36,448 nt of DNA from a bacterium (GTDB lineage: Bacteria; Bacteroidota; Bacteroidia; Chitinophagales; Saprospiraceae): NCBI GenBank assembly GCA_024742755.1, contig JANSXW010000058.1, forward strand, positions 1-36,448. Reading direction: 5' to 3'. Below the pieces are notes generated by a model. The model saw only the letters and a list, made by a program, of their open reading frames with translations, made no database searches and was not told where the DNA came from. Position numbers and translations under genes: made by a program. This document shows, in pieces, positions 8,703 through 18,900 of the stretch; position 1 is the stretch's first letter, and each line of letters begins with the position of its first letter.

Positions 8703-9105
8703 ATCCTGTCTGCGTTTTGTCTGGGTGCTGCAGCTCATGTCTGAATAGCCAGCTATGAGCTACCTCAAATTAATTTTCATTGCATAAAATGAGCAGGGGC
8801 CTAAGCCATAAGCTTAATACCTGCTCCAGCCCCGGGGGTATACCTCAGGGTAGTTTTGTGTTTGCAAAAATTGTGTGAAGTTCCGTGTTTGCTGACAGTT
8901 TCCTGTAACCTGAATAGGGGAGTAATTTCAGCTCGGCATTGTGTGAGAAGCAATGAGACCTGACACTTGATCAGATCACATTTTGCCTTACAAAGTTATA
9001 TGAATATAACTTATAAGTCAAATCCTGAACCTGTTTAAATTGTGACATAGCCGATATATTTATTTTATTTAAATATTTTGCCGTATAACTGACAAATCTC
9101 TCCGG
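8703..9105. other. Intergenic leader region of the first S8 protease
   Basis: This 403-base A+T-rich stretch holds no credible gene. It carries a promoter at 8991-9022 and, within the predicted leader of about 280 bases, a compound hairpin. The outer stem is GAGCAGG (8791-8797) / CCTGCTC (8820-8826). The inner stem is TAAGC (8802-8806) / GCTTA (8812-8816) with a five-base loop. Confidence 0.5.
8991..9022 (-). promoter_or_regulatory. Bacteroidota sigma-A-type promoter for the first S8 protease
   Basis: On the minus strand TTTG (9019-9022) is followed by 20 bases and TAACTTTG (8991-8998). This fits the Bacteroidota consensus TTTG-N19/20-TAnnTTTG exactly. Transcription would start near 8984, leaving a leader of about 280 bases before the ATG at 8702. 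Confidence 0.65.
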
Positions 9106-12100
9106 TTACTGCTTGATAATAATTTGCGCCATGGCCTTCCCTCCTGCCTTTACATGCAGTTGATACAAGCCCGGCGGCACCTGCTGAAGTGGCAGTTGGA
9201 ATTGCTGAATGCCGCGGCTGCCTTCCGGCAAATCCCGAAGCACAACCCGGCCCAACCCATCGAAAAGCACTGCCTCTACAGGGCCTTCATTCTCCTGAGC
9301 AAAAGCGTAGTGCAAAGTGCCTGCCGCAGGTACCGGCCACACTTTCAAGGCTCCGGACGGATGCACAACTTCCCCGGCTCTGTTCTGCAGGAAAGAAGGC
9401 TCATGTCCGGCACTTCTCAAACCAGTACCCGGCTCCAGCATCAACTGATAATCTTCGACCTCTCCCCAGGAAAAGGAACCGCAGGGGTTCAGCAGAGCAT
9501 TCCATCGCATCTGCACCCTTACCAAAAGTGGGCCAGGCATAGTGGATGCTGGTATTTCCAATGCTCCACTGACCGGGCCTACTGCCGGGCCGGATTGATA
9601 GACCAGTTCATTGTCGTGGTTGAAAATCCCATCCCGGTTGAAGTCTGCCCAAACGCTCCAAAACTCCACCATCGGATTAGCACTGTACCCGGGAGTAAGG
9701 GTTATTGGCAGTGAAAGGCCAGAGCTTACCGTATGTGACACATGGGTGTGGTTGCCATATCCTCCATCATTGCCGGAAATATGGGACAATCCTCCGATCT
9801 GTACACCTTCAATCCACTCCTGGGAAGTACTCTGTCCGGTTGACGCGCAATATTCAACCGGATTGACGACCCGGAGCAGATAGTCTTCTGTCTCTCCGTA
9901 TAGAGTCACTCCGCAGGGCTCTGCCGGCGCAAGGAAGCTCTGACTAACCCGCATCACCTTCAGCCCTGGCGATAGCGCCTCGGGCAATTGAAGCAGGAAG
10001 GAAAGCTCCGCTTCGCTTTGCTGACCGGAGTGAAAAACCCGCTCGCCCTGATCTTCAAAGTCTCCATCTTCGTTCAGGTCTATCCAAATGCGCCAGTAAA
10101 CGGGCAGGGTGCCGCCCTGAAAACCCGGCGAAAGTGACACGTTGCACAACTGGCCGGACCGCACTGAAATCATCATACCAGCTGCATCCACAAAGGATTC
10201 ATAGGCTGTTGCATTCTGGCCGGTTTGCCGGACCATCGTGTCTATCTGAACCGACTCTATCCAGTTGTAGGCATTATTGCTTACAGAAGGCTGGCAATGC
10301 TCCGGTGCTTCTGTGGAAACCGCTTCGCTAAAGATGCGCTGACAACCATTGGCATCGGTAATGGTCAACTGGTATATTTCACTTTCACTGATGGTCATTG
10401 TAGAAGCCGTAGAGCCATCTGACCATTGGAAGCTATAAGGCGGGACGCCCCCAAAAACCGATACCTCCAGGTGGTTCAGGGTATCCGTATAGGTGATATT
10501 AGCCCCAATCTGCGGCGGGCTGGCCAGTTCGATTTGCCCGGTCGCTGTACAGCCCAGCACATCTGTTACCGTTAGCTGATAGGTGCCAGGTGCCAGGCCG
10601 GTCGCGGTAGGTAAGTTGCTGCCGTTGCTCCACTCATACTGATAGGGAGGGTATCCTCCGACCACGGAAGCGAAAGCAGCCCCATTTTCTTCATCTGCAC
10701 AAGCAGGGGCATCTCCGGCCAGGTACAATGCCAGCGGGCTGGCATCCAAAACCTGGGCGGTTGCCACTACAGAGCACCCTTTGCTATCCTGTACGGTGAC
10801 CGAATAGCTGCCAGCCGGAATTTGTTGCAACTCCTTGCCTGTATCACCGGTACTCCAGTAGTAATAGTAAGGTGCGGTGCCTCCGGAAACCATGGCGCTG
10901 GCCATGCCGGTGCTTACCGTGCCACAACCGGAATCTTCAGTAGCAATCACGGCACTTAACGGAGCCGGTTCTGCTATGACCAATCCAGCGGTTACGCTGG
11001 TGATCTGATCAGAGATAGTGACCGTGTAGGTGCCGGCCGGCAAGCCTGTTATCTGCTGGGTGGCCGCACCGGTACTCCAGTTGAAGGTATAATTGCCAGA
11101 GCCTCCATTTGGGTAGGCAACCGCCCAGCCATCCGTTGCGCCGTTGCAACTGACAGATTCTGTTGCTGTCGTAAAAGCCTGCAAGGCAGGATGATTGGAC
11201 TCCATGCAGAAATAAGCCGCGCCATTGCCACCAAAGTGGCTGCCTTCCGCCAGCATATGCCCCTGCCCGTTAAAAAGTTCGTACTTGCCTTCACCGTCTT
11301 CACAACAAAGGCCATCGTGGCCACTGTCCTGTACCGAAAGCGTAAAACAGCCATCCGGCAGGCAAATGGGGACTTCCAGCATTTCCCCCGCAAGGTAATC
11401 CGGGTAGGGCCCGGCAACCATGAGTTGCTGCCCTGCTTCATCCACCAGCGTCCAGGTGGTTTCTCCGGGCTTATCATCCAGAAACAGTTTGAGTACGGCC
11501 TCGTTATTGCAAACCGATTGGCGGTAAAAATGGGCTCTGGCCCGTGGCCCTGCGCTTCCATTAGCGGTTTTGGCACATACACTAAACCAATTCCCACTGC
11601 CCTGCGGAATTGAAAACTCGAAAGCGGTTTGGCTCGTTTCACCCACAGGCTCCATGTACTGCTCACCAAGCGCAAATACCTCGTAAGCCGTAGCGCCTTC
11701 CACCGCCACCCAGTGCATGGTCGCTTTGTGGATCCCCGTTTGCTCGATAAAGAAGCCCGGCTTGCCCAGGATGGTGAATGGGGCTGAGACGCTGCTTGAC
11801 TGAGCGTTGCTCAACCGCACCTGATACGTACCCGACAAGCCTGCCGGCACTTTCCAGTTGTACAGCCAGCTATACCCCGAAAGATTCGTGGCAATCGTTG
11901 TCCAGCCGCCCGATCCCACCTTTCGGTAAGCCAGTGCCAGAGGCCCTGTTGCATCAGCCTTGTCCCAAACCACTTTGAGCTGATCGCCGGGCGCTACCGT
12001 TGTTTGCGCTGCAGGGTGGCGGATATCCAGCCCTTCTGATTCAAACCGGTAAACGATGAAGGCTGATTGTGGCCCGTCCGGAACGAGGTGCCCTTTAAGT

Positions 12101-13920
12101 TTTAGGGTATAATGGCCTGGAGCAGGGTCTTTAATTACTACTTGCTCCACATTATTCAACCGGTCAACGCCTGGTTTGGCATTAGCCGTCAGGCTGTCAG
12201 GGTGGGGATAGCTCGATAAGACCAACGGCTGATACAGTTGCCCTTCCGGGCCCAACACCCGCAGGTCGAGGTCATTGACCAGTGCCTTTGCTGCGATCGG
12301 AGCGCCAGCGACATCGTGCCAAACCGCCATCACCTTTACTGCTGACACTCCCTGCGGAACAACCAGAGAAAAGATACGCTCGCCTCCATGGCTTAGCTTG
12401 GTGGAATAAAACTGCTGGTTCTGAATCATCTCCAAAGCAGCTCCTGCATCAGCCAGCCCCCAGCCATGCTGAAAATCAGGCCCGGGGCGGCCAATATCTC
12501 TGGCGCCATTCAACAGGGCCGCCTTCAGAAGGGCAGAAGGAGGGTCCTGATCGCCAAAGAGGGCACGATAGGCCTGAGTCAGCCGCGCCAGGATACCCGC
12601 AATCACCGGTGCAGAGGCCGAGGTACCGCTGGCTGTAATGTAGCCGTTGGCGGGGCCGTTGGCAATGGCATTTTGCCCGACAGCGACAATATCTGGCTTG
12701 AGGCGGCCATCTTCCGCCGGGCCTATACTGCTGCTTTGAGCCAGGATGCCGTCTGTATCCACATTTCCAACTGTGATACCATTTTTTCCTGCTTTCCGGC
12801 CCCCGGTAAGGTTAGCGAAAGGCATACCAGGATCAAACTCAACAAGCCCATAGACCTCGCTGCAGGTGCTTTCCCCTCCGTTGCCTGCTGAAAAACAGTG
12901 CATGAGTACCGGGAATAAATGCATCTGATCGTCCAGTGCAGCCGCTTTAGAGCTGTAGAAACCGCCACAGCCATCCCCGTAGGAGGTAGAGGTTATGGTT
13001 ACCCGGTGCTGATTGTAGTTTTCTACCGCGGCTTCGTGGTGCAGGTAGTCCAGAATAAAACTCAGGTGGATCCTGGCGGCAGGAGCCAGGCCCTGGGCTT
13101 CGGGCAGCAGATTGCCGGCTCCGGCAGCAATACTTGTGGTCATTTCCCCGTGGCTGGTCCCAAAGTCATCACTAAGGTCTACAATCAGCCGGTTCTTGAG
13201 GTCTTTATGGAATACATTCCCATCGTCAGCAATACCAATCACTACATTCTTACCAGTGAATATGCCTTCAGCGATATTGTGCACGATGGGTGCCCCTACT
13301 ACGGCCCCGTTTTGGAGCCCCTCAGGCACAGGGGCCTCCTCAGCTGCCTCTATCAACCAAACGCCGGGATGTGCCGCTATGGCAGGAATAGCTTCCATGT
13401 CCACAGTGCCTTCCAGGTATTCCTTTTGGTGCTTTTCGGGTTTGAATGCAGCTGGCAGCCCTGGCAGCAGCGACCGGGCATCAATTCCGGGCATAGGGTG
13501 CACCGATATTTTTACAGGCCCACTGCTCCGGTTGATGGCAGCCGCACAACTTCGGGCTATCTTGAAAGTGCCCAGCAGCGGCAATAAAATGGGAAAGGGC
13601 AAGTCAGCGGGGGATAGCTCACCAGATAAACCTACCAGGTAAGAATGGTCAGGAAGGTATTGGATAAACCGCAAGCCTTGTGCTTCCCAGTGGTCCCGCT
13701 CCGCCCCGGAAGGCAGTTCTGCAAACTGAACGATCAGAAACGTCTCGTTCTGGAAAGTGTATGCCGGCCAGGATTGCGCTGCCCGGGCCCGATTGCTCAG
13801 CGCACTGACCGCATCTGCCGTAAGCGATACAGCCTGAAGTCTTAAAGGTGTGGCTTGCTGTGCATAGCTAAGGGTACTAATCAGCAGCAGGAATACTAGT
13901 GACAGTATACTATTTCTCAT
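9106..13920 (-). CDS. Large secreted S8 (subtilisin-like) protease with four SprB repeats, two GEVED domains and T9SS sorting domain
   Basis: This 1604-residue protein is a paralogue of the downstream protease. A signal peptide (MRNSILSLVFLLLISTLSYA) precedes a propeptide-like region 22-205. The S8 domain at about 220-500 has Asp232 (ADDG), His257 (SHGEMT), Asn347 (SAGNGG) and Ser434 (SGTSASAP). Then come a jelly-roll domain (LVNDLDLRV, NNVEQV), an Ig/Fn3-like part, a Cys-rich CUB-like domain (QDSGHDGLCCE), four SprB-type units (the last degenerate), two GEVED domains (YGETEDYLL, WGEVEDYQL) and a T9SS tail from residue 1527 (WPVPAAG). The tail has VP where NP is usual. The main difference from its neighbour is fewer SprB units. 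No clear terminator follows it, but the next gene has its own promoter. Probably exported by Sec and T9SS; active site complete. Confidence 0.92.
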   Translation of the reverse strand: MRNSILSLVFLLLISTLSYAQQATPLRLQAVSLTADAVSALSNRARAAQSWPAYTFQNETFLIVQFAELPSGAERDHWEAQGLRFIQYLPDHSYLVGLSGELSPADLPFPILLPLLGTFKIARSCAAAINRSSGPVKISVHPMPGIDARSLLPGLPAAFKPEKHQKEYLEGTVDMEAIPAIAAHPGVWLIEAAEEAPVPEGLQNGAVVGAPIVHNIAEGIFTGKNVVIGIADDGNVFHKDLKNRLIVDLSDDFGTSHGEMTTSIAAGAGNLLPEAQGLAPAARIHLSFILDYLHHEAAVENYNQHRVTITSTSYGDGCGGFYSSKAAALDDQMHLFPVLMHCFSAGNGGESTCSEVYGLVEFDPGMPFANLTGGRKAGKNGITVGNVDTDGILAQSSSIGPAEDGRLKPDIVAVGQNAIANGPANGYITASGTSASAPVIAGILARLTQAYRALFGDQDPPSALLKAALLNGARDIGRPGPDFQHGWGLADAGAALEMIQNQQFYSTKLSHGGERIFSLVVPQGVSAVKVMAVWHDVAGAPIAAKALVNDLDLRVLGPEGQLYQPLVLSSYPHPDSLTANAKPGVDRLNNVEQVVIKDPAPGHYTLKLKGHLVPDGPQSAFIVYRFESEGLDIRHPAAQTTVAPGDQLKVVWDKADATGPLALAYRKVGSGGWTTIATNLSGYSWLYNWKVPAGLSGTYQVRLSNAQSSSVSAPFTILGKPGFFIEQTGIHKATMHWVAVEGATAYEVFALGEQYMEPVGETSQTAFEFSIPQGSGNWFSVCAKTANGSAGPRARAHFYRQSVCNNEAVLKLFLDDKPGETTWTLVDEAGQQLMVAGPYPDYLAGEMLEVPICLPDGCFTLSVQDSGHDGLCCEDGEGKYELFNGQGHMLAEGSHFGGNGAAYFCMESNHPALQAFTTATESVSCNGATDGWAVAYPNGGSGNYTFNWSTGAATQQITGLPAGTYTVTISDQITSVTAGLVIAEPAPLSAVIATEDSGCGTVSTGMASAMVSGGTAPYYYYWSTGDTGKELQQIPAGSYSVTVQDSKGCSVVATAQVLDASPLALYLAGDAPACADEENGAAFASVVGGYPPYQYEWSNGSNLPTATGLAPGTYQLTVTDVLGCTATGQIELASPPQIGANITYTDTLNHLEVSVFGGVPPYSFQWSDGSTASTMTISESEIYQLTITDANGCQRIFSEAVSTEAPEHCQPSVSNNAYNWIESVQIDTMVRQTGQNATAYESFVDAAGMMISVRSGQLCNVSLSPGFQGGTLPVYWRIWIDLNEDGDFEDQGERVFHSGQQSEAELSFLLQLPEALSPGLKVMRVSQSFLAPAEPCGVTLYGETEDYLLRVVNPVEYCASTGQSTSQEWIEGVQIGGLSHISGNDGGYGNHTHVSHTVSSGLSLPITLTPGYSANPMVEFWSVWADFNRDGIFNHDNELVYQSGPAVGPVSGALEIPASTMPGPLLVRVQMRWNALLNPCGSFSWGEVEDYQLMLEPGTGLRSAGHEPSFLQNRAGEVVHPSGALKVWPVPAAGTLHYAFAQENEGPVEAVLFDGLGRVVLRDLPEGSRGIQQFQLPLQQVPPGLYQLHVKAGGKAMAQIIIKQ
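10297..11190 (-). repeat. Four SprB-type repeats inside the second S8 protease
   Basis: Three units keep the pattern GG..PY.Y.WS.G then AG.Y.VTV.D..GC. The fourth is shortened at its front but keeps GGVPPYSFQWSDG and TITDANGC. They occupy the same place in the protein as the nine units of the neighbouring paralogue, between the CUB-like and GEVED domains. Confidence 0.78.
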
Positions 13921-14245
13921 GTTTTTGTGTAATTGCCAGTACTTGCTTTTTGCAGCAATAGTACCGCTTGCAGCTTGGGTGAGGCTGCAAGTGTTTAGGT
14001 CATCTTTTTAAAGTGGTCTTCGCTGTGTACTGCTCAGGCACACCTCAAATTGGGGGTGTTGGCGTTCTCATGGATTGCTTAGTTTTTTGCGGAAAGGCAA
14101 GCCCTTCCCGCTGTTTTATGTTTGGGCAATAGCCGTTAGTTCCAACTTAGTGTTGTGCTGTGGTATGGGGAAGTTGTGCTTGTAAGGAGATTACATTATG
14201 GGGAAGAAAGACACTTTGAATCACTGTCAAAGCATCTGGATATTA

Positions 14246-14268
14246 CAAATATAATAAAATCAAAAATA
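14246..14268 (-). promoter_or_regulatory. Candidate -7 boxes for the second S8 protease
   Basis: Two minus-strand matches to TAnnTTTG occur here: TATATTTG (14246-14253) and TATTTTTG (14261-14268). Neither has a clear TTTG at the usual distance, so the call is weak. Either would give a leader of more than 300 bases, similar to the long leader of the paralogous gene. Confidence 0.35.
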
Positions 14269-14305
14269 TAAATCCAGCCCTTTAATAACTTTTTTTTTAA
14301 ACCTT

Positions 14306-14340
14306 AAAAAAAAAGTCTTGCTTAAAACTTTGGTTTCAAG
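14306..14340 (-). terminator. Probable terminator of the Na+/H+ antiporter gene
   Basis: On the minus strand, past the antiporter stop, CTTGAAA and TTTTAAG (14334-14340 and 14321-14327) can pair around a six-base loop. After CAAGAC comes a run of nine T (A tract at 14306-14314). Two further copies of AAGCGCT lie just upstream and could extend the structure. The stem is A+T-rich, so strength is uncertain. Confidence 0.5.
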
Positions 14341-14376
14341 CGCTTTATAAGAAAATCCAGCGCTTTAGTGTGAGGC

Positions 14377-15624
14377 TTAGCTTTGTGCTCCCTGAACATT
14401 CTTAACGAGCCGACCAACGGTGAGCCCCTGAACGATAATGGAGAAGACAACGACAATATAAGTAATGGTGAGAATCGGTGTGCGGCTCATATACTCAGAA
14501 AGTGACAGGGCAAGCGCGATAGATATGCCGCCCCGGAGCCCGCCCCAGGTCATAATGAGATTCGTTTTGGGGAAAAAATTCAAACGGTTACGGAATAACG
14601 CAATAGGGGTAGCCAAAGCCATTGCGCGGCACAACAAGACCATGGGAATGGCAAGCAGGCCCGCTATCATGTACTGCGAATTAAATTCAAGGATAACAAT
14701 TTCCAGCCCGATCAGGACAAACAGGACGGCATTAAACAATACATCCATAAGCTCCCAGAATTTGTCTACATACCGCTCCGTTTCCTCTGACATGGAGGAC
14801 GTACGGAATCTTTTGTGACCAACCATAAGCCCGGCGACCACCATAGCCAGCGGCCCGGAAAAATGCAGCGCACTTGCCAGCAAATAGCCTCCCATGACCA
14901 TGGCGAGTGTGACCAAAACTTCGACCTCGTAGTCGTCAATCGTCCGCATCATATAGTAGGCAAGATAGCCCAGGCCTAAGCCGAGGGCAACACCACCGCC
15001 CACTTCTTCAAGAAACAGGAAGGCGACTTCTCCGGCATCAAAATGACCGGCACCGGATTGAGCAAGCTGGTAAATTGTAATAAACACCACCACGCCAATG
15101 CCATCATTGAAGAGGCTCTCGCCCACAATTTTGGTTTCCAGGCTTTTCGGCACGCCTGCCTGTTTGAGGATACCAAGGACAGCGATGGGGTCCGTAGGAG
15201 AAATCAGGGCGCCAAACAAAAGACAATGGAGGAACGAAATAGAAATCCCCAGCGCATTGAGCAAAAAGAAGGAAAGTGCCCCCACCAGAAAAGTAGAGGT
15301 AATCACCCCAAGCGTGGCAAATAGCAATATGGGCCAACGCATGCTCTTCAATGAACCAAAATCGACATGCAAAGCACCGGCAAAAAGCAGGAAGCTCAGC
15401 ATACCCTGCATCAGGACCTTATAGAAGTCGATCTGCTCCACCAGGCTTTTCTCCCACTCGAACAGCGCTGGGTAAAACTGGCTGACCGCCATCGTGAGCA
15501 GAGAAAACCCCAGCGAAATGACCATCAGCCCTATGGTGACGGGCAGCTTTAGAAAGCGGACATTGATGTAGCCAAATACGGCAGCTACAACGATCAGAAT
15601 AGTGAGGATAGTAAACAGGTCCAT
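14377..15624 (-). CDS. Na+/H+ antiporter, CPA1 family
   Basis: This is a 415-residue inner-membrane protein with about 12 hydrophobic segments. Family marks: SPTDPIAV at 142-149 (ion-binding Asp145), GESLFNDGIG at 168-177 (Asn173, Asp174), VLIGLE near 303 and TWGGLRGG at 359-366. It should exchange Na+ (or K+) for H+ and help keep pH and sodium balance. The frame is open to 15699, but the ATG at 15624 gives a start directly before the first membrane segment, and a TATATTTG box at 15659-15666 lies between the two, so the longer start would not be on the message. It is divergent from the VPS10/BNR gene. The ion specificity cannot be read from the sequence. Confidence 0.93.
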   Translation of the reverse strand: MDLFTILTILIVVAAVFGYINVRFLKLPVTIGLMVISLGFSLLTMAVSQFYPALFEWEKSLVEQIDFYKVLMQGMLSFLLFAGALHVDFGSLKSMRWPILLFATLGVITSTFLVGALSFFLLNALGISISFLHCLLFGALISPTDPIAVLGILKQAGVPKSLETKIVGESLFNDGIGVVVFITIYQLAQSGAGHFDAGEVAFLFLEEVGGGVALGLGLGYLAYYMMRTIDDYEVEVLVTLAMVMGGYLLASALHFSGPLAMVVAGLMVGHKRFRTSSMSEETERYVDKFWELMDVLFNAVLFVLIGLEIVILEFNSQYMIAGLLAIPMVLLCRAMALATPIALFRNRLNFFPKTNLIMTWGGLRGGISIALALSLSEYMSRTPILTITYIVVVFSIIVQGLTVGRLVKNVQGAQS

Positions 15625-15658
15625 GATTGCTTCGTTTTGTTGGCCGATCAGCCAATGG

Positions 15659-15666
15659 CAAATATA
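15659..15666 (-). promoter_or_regulatory. -7 box upstream of the antiporter
   Basis: TATATTTG on the minus strand matches TAnnTTTG and would place the transcript start about 28 bases before the ATG at 15624. No good -33 element is seen. It supports the shorter start of the antiporter. Confidence 0.45.
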
Positions 15667-15707
15667 GGACGCTGCCCTCACTTTCTCCCCCTGCTGCAAA
15701 AAGAAAA

Positions 15708-15731
15708 CCCGGTACGACTAGGCATACCGGG
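15708..15731. terminator. Terminator-like hairpin in a divergent intergenic region
   Basis: A perfect 7-bp stem CCCGGTA (15708-15714) / TACCGGG (15725-15731) with a 10-base loop is flanked by GCTTTTT on the right and AAAAAGAAAA on the left. It therefore reads as a two-way terminator. It lies between two divergent genes, where no transcript should end, which is odd; it may insulate the two promoters. Confidence 0.5.
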
Positions 15732-15841
15732 CATTGCTTTTTGGGATTATCGCGCTTTCTCATAGTAGGTAGCGCTGTTCTATAAACTTGAGACGGGCGG
15801 AGCACCGCTTGGTCACACAAAAGTCCAATTTAAGATCATTT

Positions 15842-15872
15842 TTTGGCGGGGATGGCAAAACCGCTTACTTTG
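15842..15872 (+). promoter_or_regulatory. Bacteroidota-type promoter for the VPS10/BNR gene
   Basis: TTTG (15842-15845), 19 bases, then TTACTTTG (15865-15872), a 7-of-8 match to TAnnTTTG. The start would fall near 15879, about 22 bases before the ATG at 15902. Confidence 0.6.
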
Positions 15873-15901
15873 TAACTCTTTCCAAACCAACCTAAAACAA
15901 G

Positions 15902-18900
15902 ATGAAGAAAGCACTTTCCCTGCTCTTTGCCCTGACCCTGCTGCTGGCAGTACCACTGCTTGCCCAGAAAAAGGGAAAAGACGAAAAAGAACAAGAAAAA
16001 CACTACCTGGAAACCGCCGCCCTTAGCGGGTTGAAGTTCCGCTCCATTGGCCCGGCCCTGACCTCGGGCCGGATTTCCGACTTCGCGGTACACCCGGACA
16101 ACCGGGCCGTTTATTACGTAGCCACTTCTTCCGGCGGTGTCTGGAAGACGGAGAATGCAGGCACTACTTATGAGCCCATCTTTGATGGTCAGGGCTCCTA
16201 CTCCATCGGCTGCATTACGCTCGATCCCAACAACCCAAACGTCGTATGGGTGGGCACAGGCGAAAACAACAACCAACGCTCCGTAGCCTACGGTGATGGC
16301 GTCTACAAATCTGAGGATGGCGGCCAAAGCTGGCAGCACATGGGGCTAAAGGAATCTGAGCACATCGGCAAAATCATCGTAGACCCGCGCGATTCCCGCA
16401 CCGTCTACGTAGCTGCGATCGGCCCGCTCTGGAGCAGCAGAGGCGAGCGTGGTGTATACAAAACCACAGATGGAGGCGCAAACTGGGAACTCATCCTGGA
16501 ACTGGACGAGCACACCGGCGCAACCGATCTGATTATGGATCCACGCAATCCGGATGTACTGTACGCGGCAGCCCTGCAACGGCGGCGCCATGTGTTCACC
16601 TACGTGGGCGGTGGCCCGGGCAGCGGCATTTACAAAACCACCGATGGCGGGCAAAACTGGAACAAAGCCAACAAAGGGCTCCCCTCCGGGGATATTGGCC
16701 GCATCGGCCTGGCGATTTCTCCTGCCAATCCGGAATACCTTTACGCCATGGTGGAGGCTGCGGGCAACGGCAGCGGCTTCTACCGATCTGACAATCGCGG
16801 GGCCAGCTGGAGCAAAAAAGACAGCTACTTCACACGGGGCAACTACTATTCTGAAATCGTCGCTCACCCTTCCGACCCGGAAATGGTCTTTGCCATGGAC
16901 ACCTACATGCACTATACCAATGATGGCGGCAAAAGCTTCCAACGGGTGGGCGAAGCCAACAAACACGTCGACAACCACTGCATGTGGATCGACCCGGAGC
17001 AGCCTGACTACTATCTGGTAGGCTGCGACGGCGGCATTTACGAAAGCTTTGACGCGGGCCAAACCTGGAACTACAAGCCCAACCTGCCGGTCACGCAGTT
17101 TTACAAAGTCGAGGTCGACAACGACCTGCCCTTCTACAACGTCTACGGCGGCACGCAGGACAACTTCAGCCTGGGCGGCCCCAGCCGCACCCGCAACAGC
17201 AACGGCATTACCAACAGCGACTGGTTCGTCACCCACGGCGGCGATGGCTTTGAATCGGCTATCGACCCGGAAAACCCGGACATCGTCTACGCGCAGTCGC
17301 AGTACGGCGTGCTCGTGCGCTACGACCGGGCGAGCGGAGAAGAGACCGGCATTCAGCCCAAGCCCGCCAAAGGCGAAGATGCTTTCCGCTGGAACTGGGA
17401 CGCGCCCCTGATGATTTCCCACCACAAACCTACCCGCCTGTACTTTGCTGCCAATAAGTTGTTCCGCAGTGACGACCGCGGCAATTCCTGGACCACCCTG
17501 GGCGATGACCTCACCCGTCAGCTCGACCGCAATACCCTGCCGGTGATGGGGCGCATTCAGAGTATCGACGCAGTCGCCAAAAATGCCAGCACTTCGCCCT
17601 ACGGCACCATCGTCGCCTTCTCAGAAAGCCCCCTCAACGAAGACCTGCTGTACGTGGGCACCGATGACGGGCTGATCCAAATCTCTGAAGATGGCGGAAA
17701 AAGCTGGGCAAAAATTGACGTCAACAACATCAATGGGGCACCTGAGCGCACTTACGTAAATGCCCTGCTGGCTTCTCAGCACGATGAGCATGTGGTCTAC
17801 GCGGCCTTCAACCACCACAAATACGGCGACTTCAAACCTTATGTATTCAAGAGTACCGATAAGGGGCGTACCTGGACATCTATCAGCAACAACCTGCCCG
17901 AGCGTGGTTCTGCCTACAGCCTGGCCGAAGATCATGTGGATGCCGGCTTGCTTTTTGTCGGCACAGAATTCAGTTGTTTCTTCAGCCCGGACGGCGGGGA
18001 ACATTGGAAAAAACTGAGTGCTGGCTTACCCACTATTGCGGTACGGGACATCGCCATTCAAAAGCGGGAGCATGACCTCGTCCTGGCTACCTTCGGCCGG
18101 GGCTTCTACGTGCTGGACGACTACTCGCCTTTGCGGCAAATCAGTGAGGAGCAGCTGGAGGCAGACGCCCATATTTTCCCCATCAAGGACGGGCTGGCCT
18201 ACATCGAGCGCGACCCGCTGGGGTACTCCGGCCGCGGCTTTCAGGGTGCAAGCTATTACATGGCGGAGAACCCGCCCATTGGTGCGACTTTCACCTACTA
18301 CATCAAGGAAGGCGCAGAGACACTAAAGGCTAAGCGCCAAAAGGACGAAAAGGAAAAGATTAAAGACGGCGAGCCTATCCGCTACCCCACCTACGAGGAA
18401 CTAAAGGCAGAGCGGGAAGAGGAGGATGCTTACCTGCTCTTTGCCATCATGGATGCCAAAACAAAAACAGTGAAGCGGCAGCTCAAAGCCTCAGTCAGCA
18501 AAGGGCTGCACCGCATCACCTGGGACGGCCGTATGCCGGATGTATCGCCCATCCGCCGCCCCGGCTCCCCCAACGATGACGCTGGCGTGCTGGCCGCGCC
18601 TGGCGACTACCTCGTTGCCCTTTATCAGGTAAAAGGCAGTGAACAGACCGAGCTGGCCGGGCCGCAACCCTTCAAACTGAAGAGCCTGGGCGGCGTTACC
18701 CTGCCCGCCGAGCCACGAGAGGAGCTGCTTAACTTCCAGGCTGAAGTGCAGGAGACCAATCGGCGCCTGGACGGGGCAGCCACCCGCCTGCGGGAAACCG
18801 AAGAGCGGCTGGAGGCCATCCGCCACGCCCTTTTCCTTACACCAAACGCCGACGAGGCCCTCCGTACCCGCGTCCTGAAGGCCGGGCAGGAACTCCAGGC

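Larger units (their letters stand above)
13921..14376. other. Intergenic leader region of the second S8 protease
   Basis: This 456-base stretch has no credible gene. It holds two hairpins in the likely leader: CTTGCAGC (13967-13974) / GCTGCAAG (13984-13991), a perfect 8-bp stem, and GCGGAAAGG / CCTTCCCGC around 14089-14112 with one mismatch. It also holds candidate minus-strand -7 boxes near 14246-14268 and the antiporter terminator near 14306-14340. An 18-codon ORF at 14198-14254 looks like chance. Confidence 0.45.

Noticed and set aside
14198..14254. 18-codon ORF in the intergenic stretch
   Set aside because: No ribosome-site or homology clue, and its end coincides with a promoter-like box of the other strand.
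15625..15699. Longer start for the antiporter
   Set aside because: The extra 25 residues hold no membrane segment, and a -7 box at 15659-15666 lies inside them.
16346..17425. 359-codon minus-strand frame opposite the VPS10/BNR gene
   Set aside because: It lies wholly within a convincing 1094-residue gene, is Val/Ala-rich and shows no motif; a GC-driven shadow.
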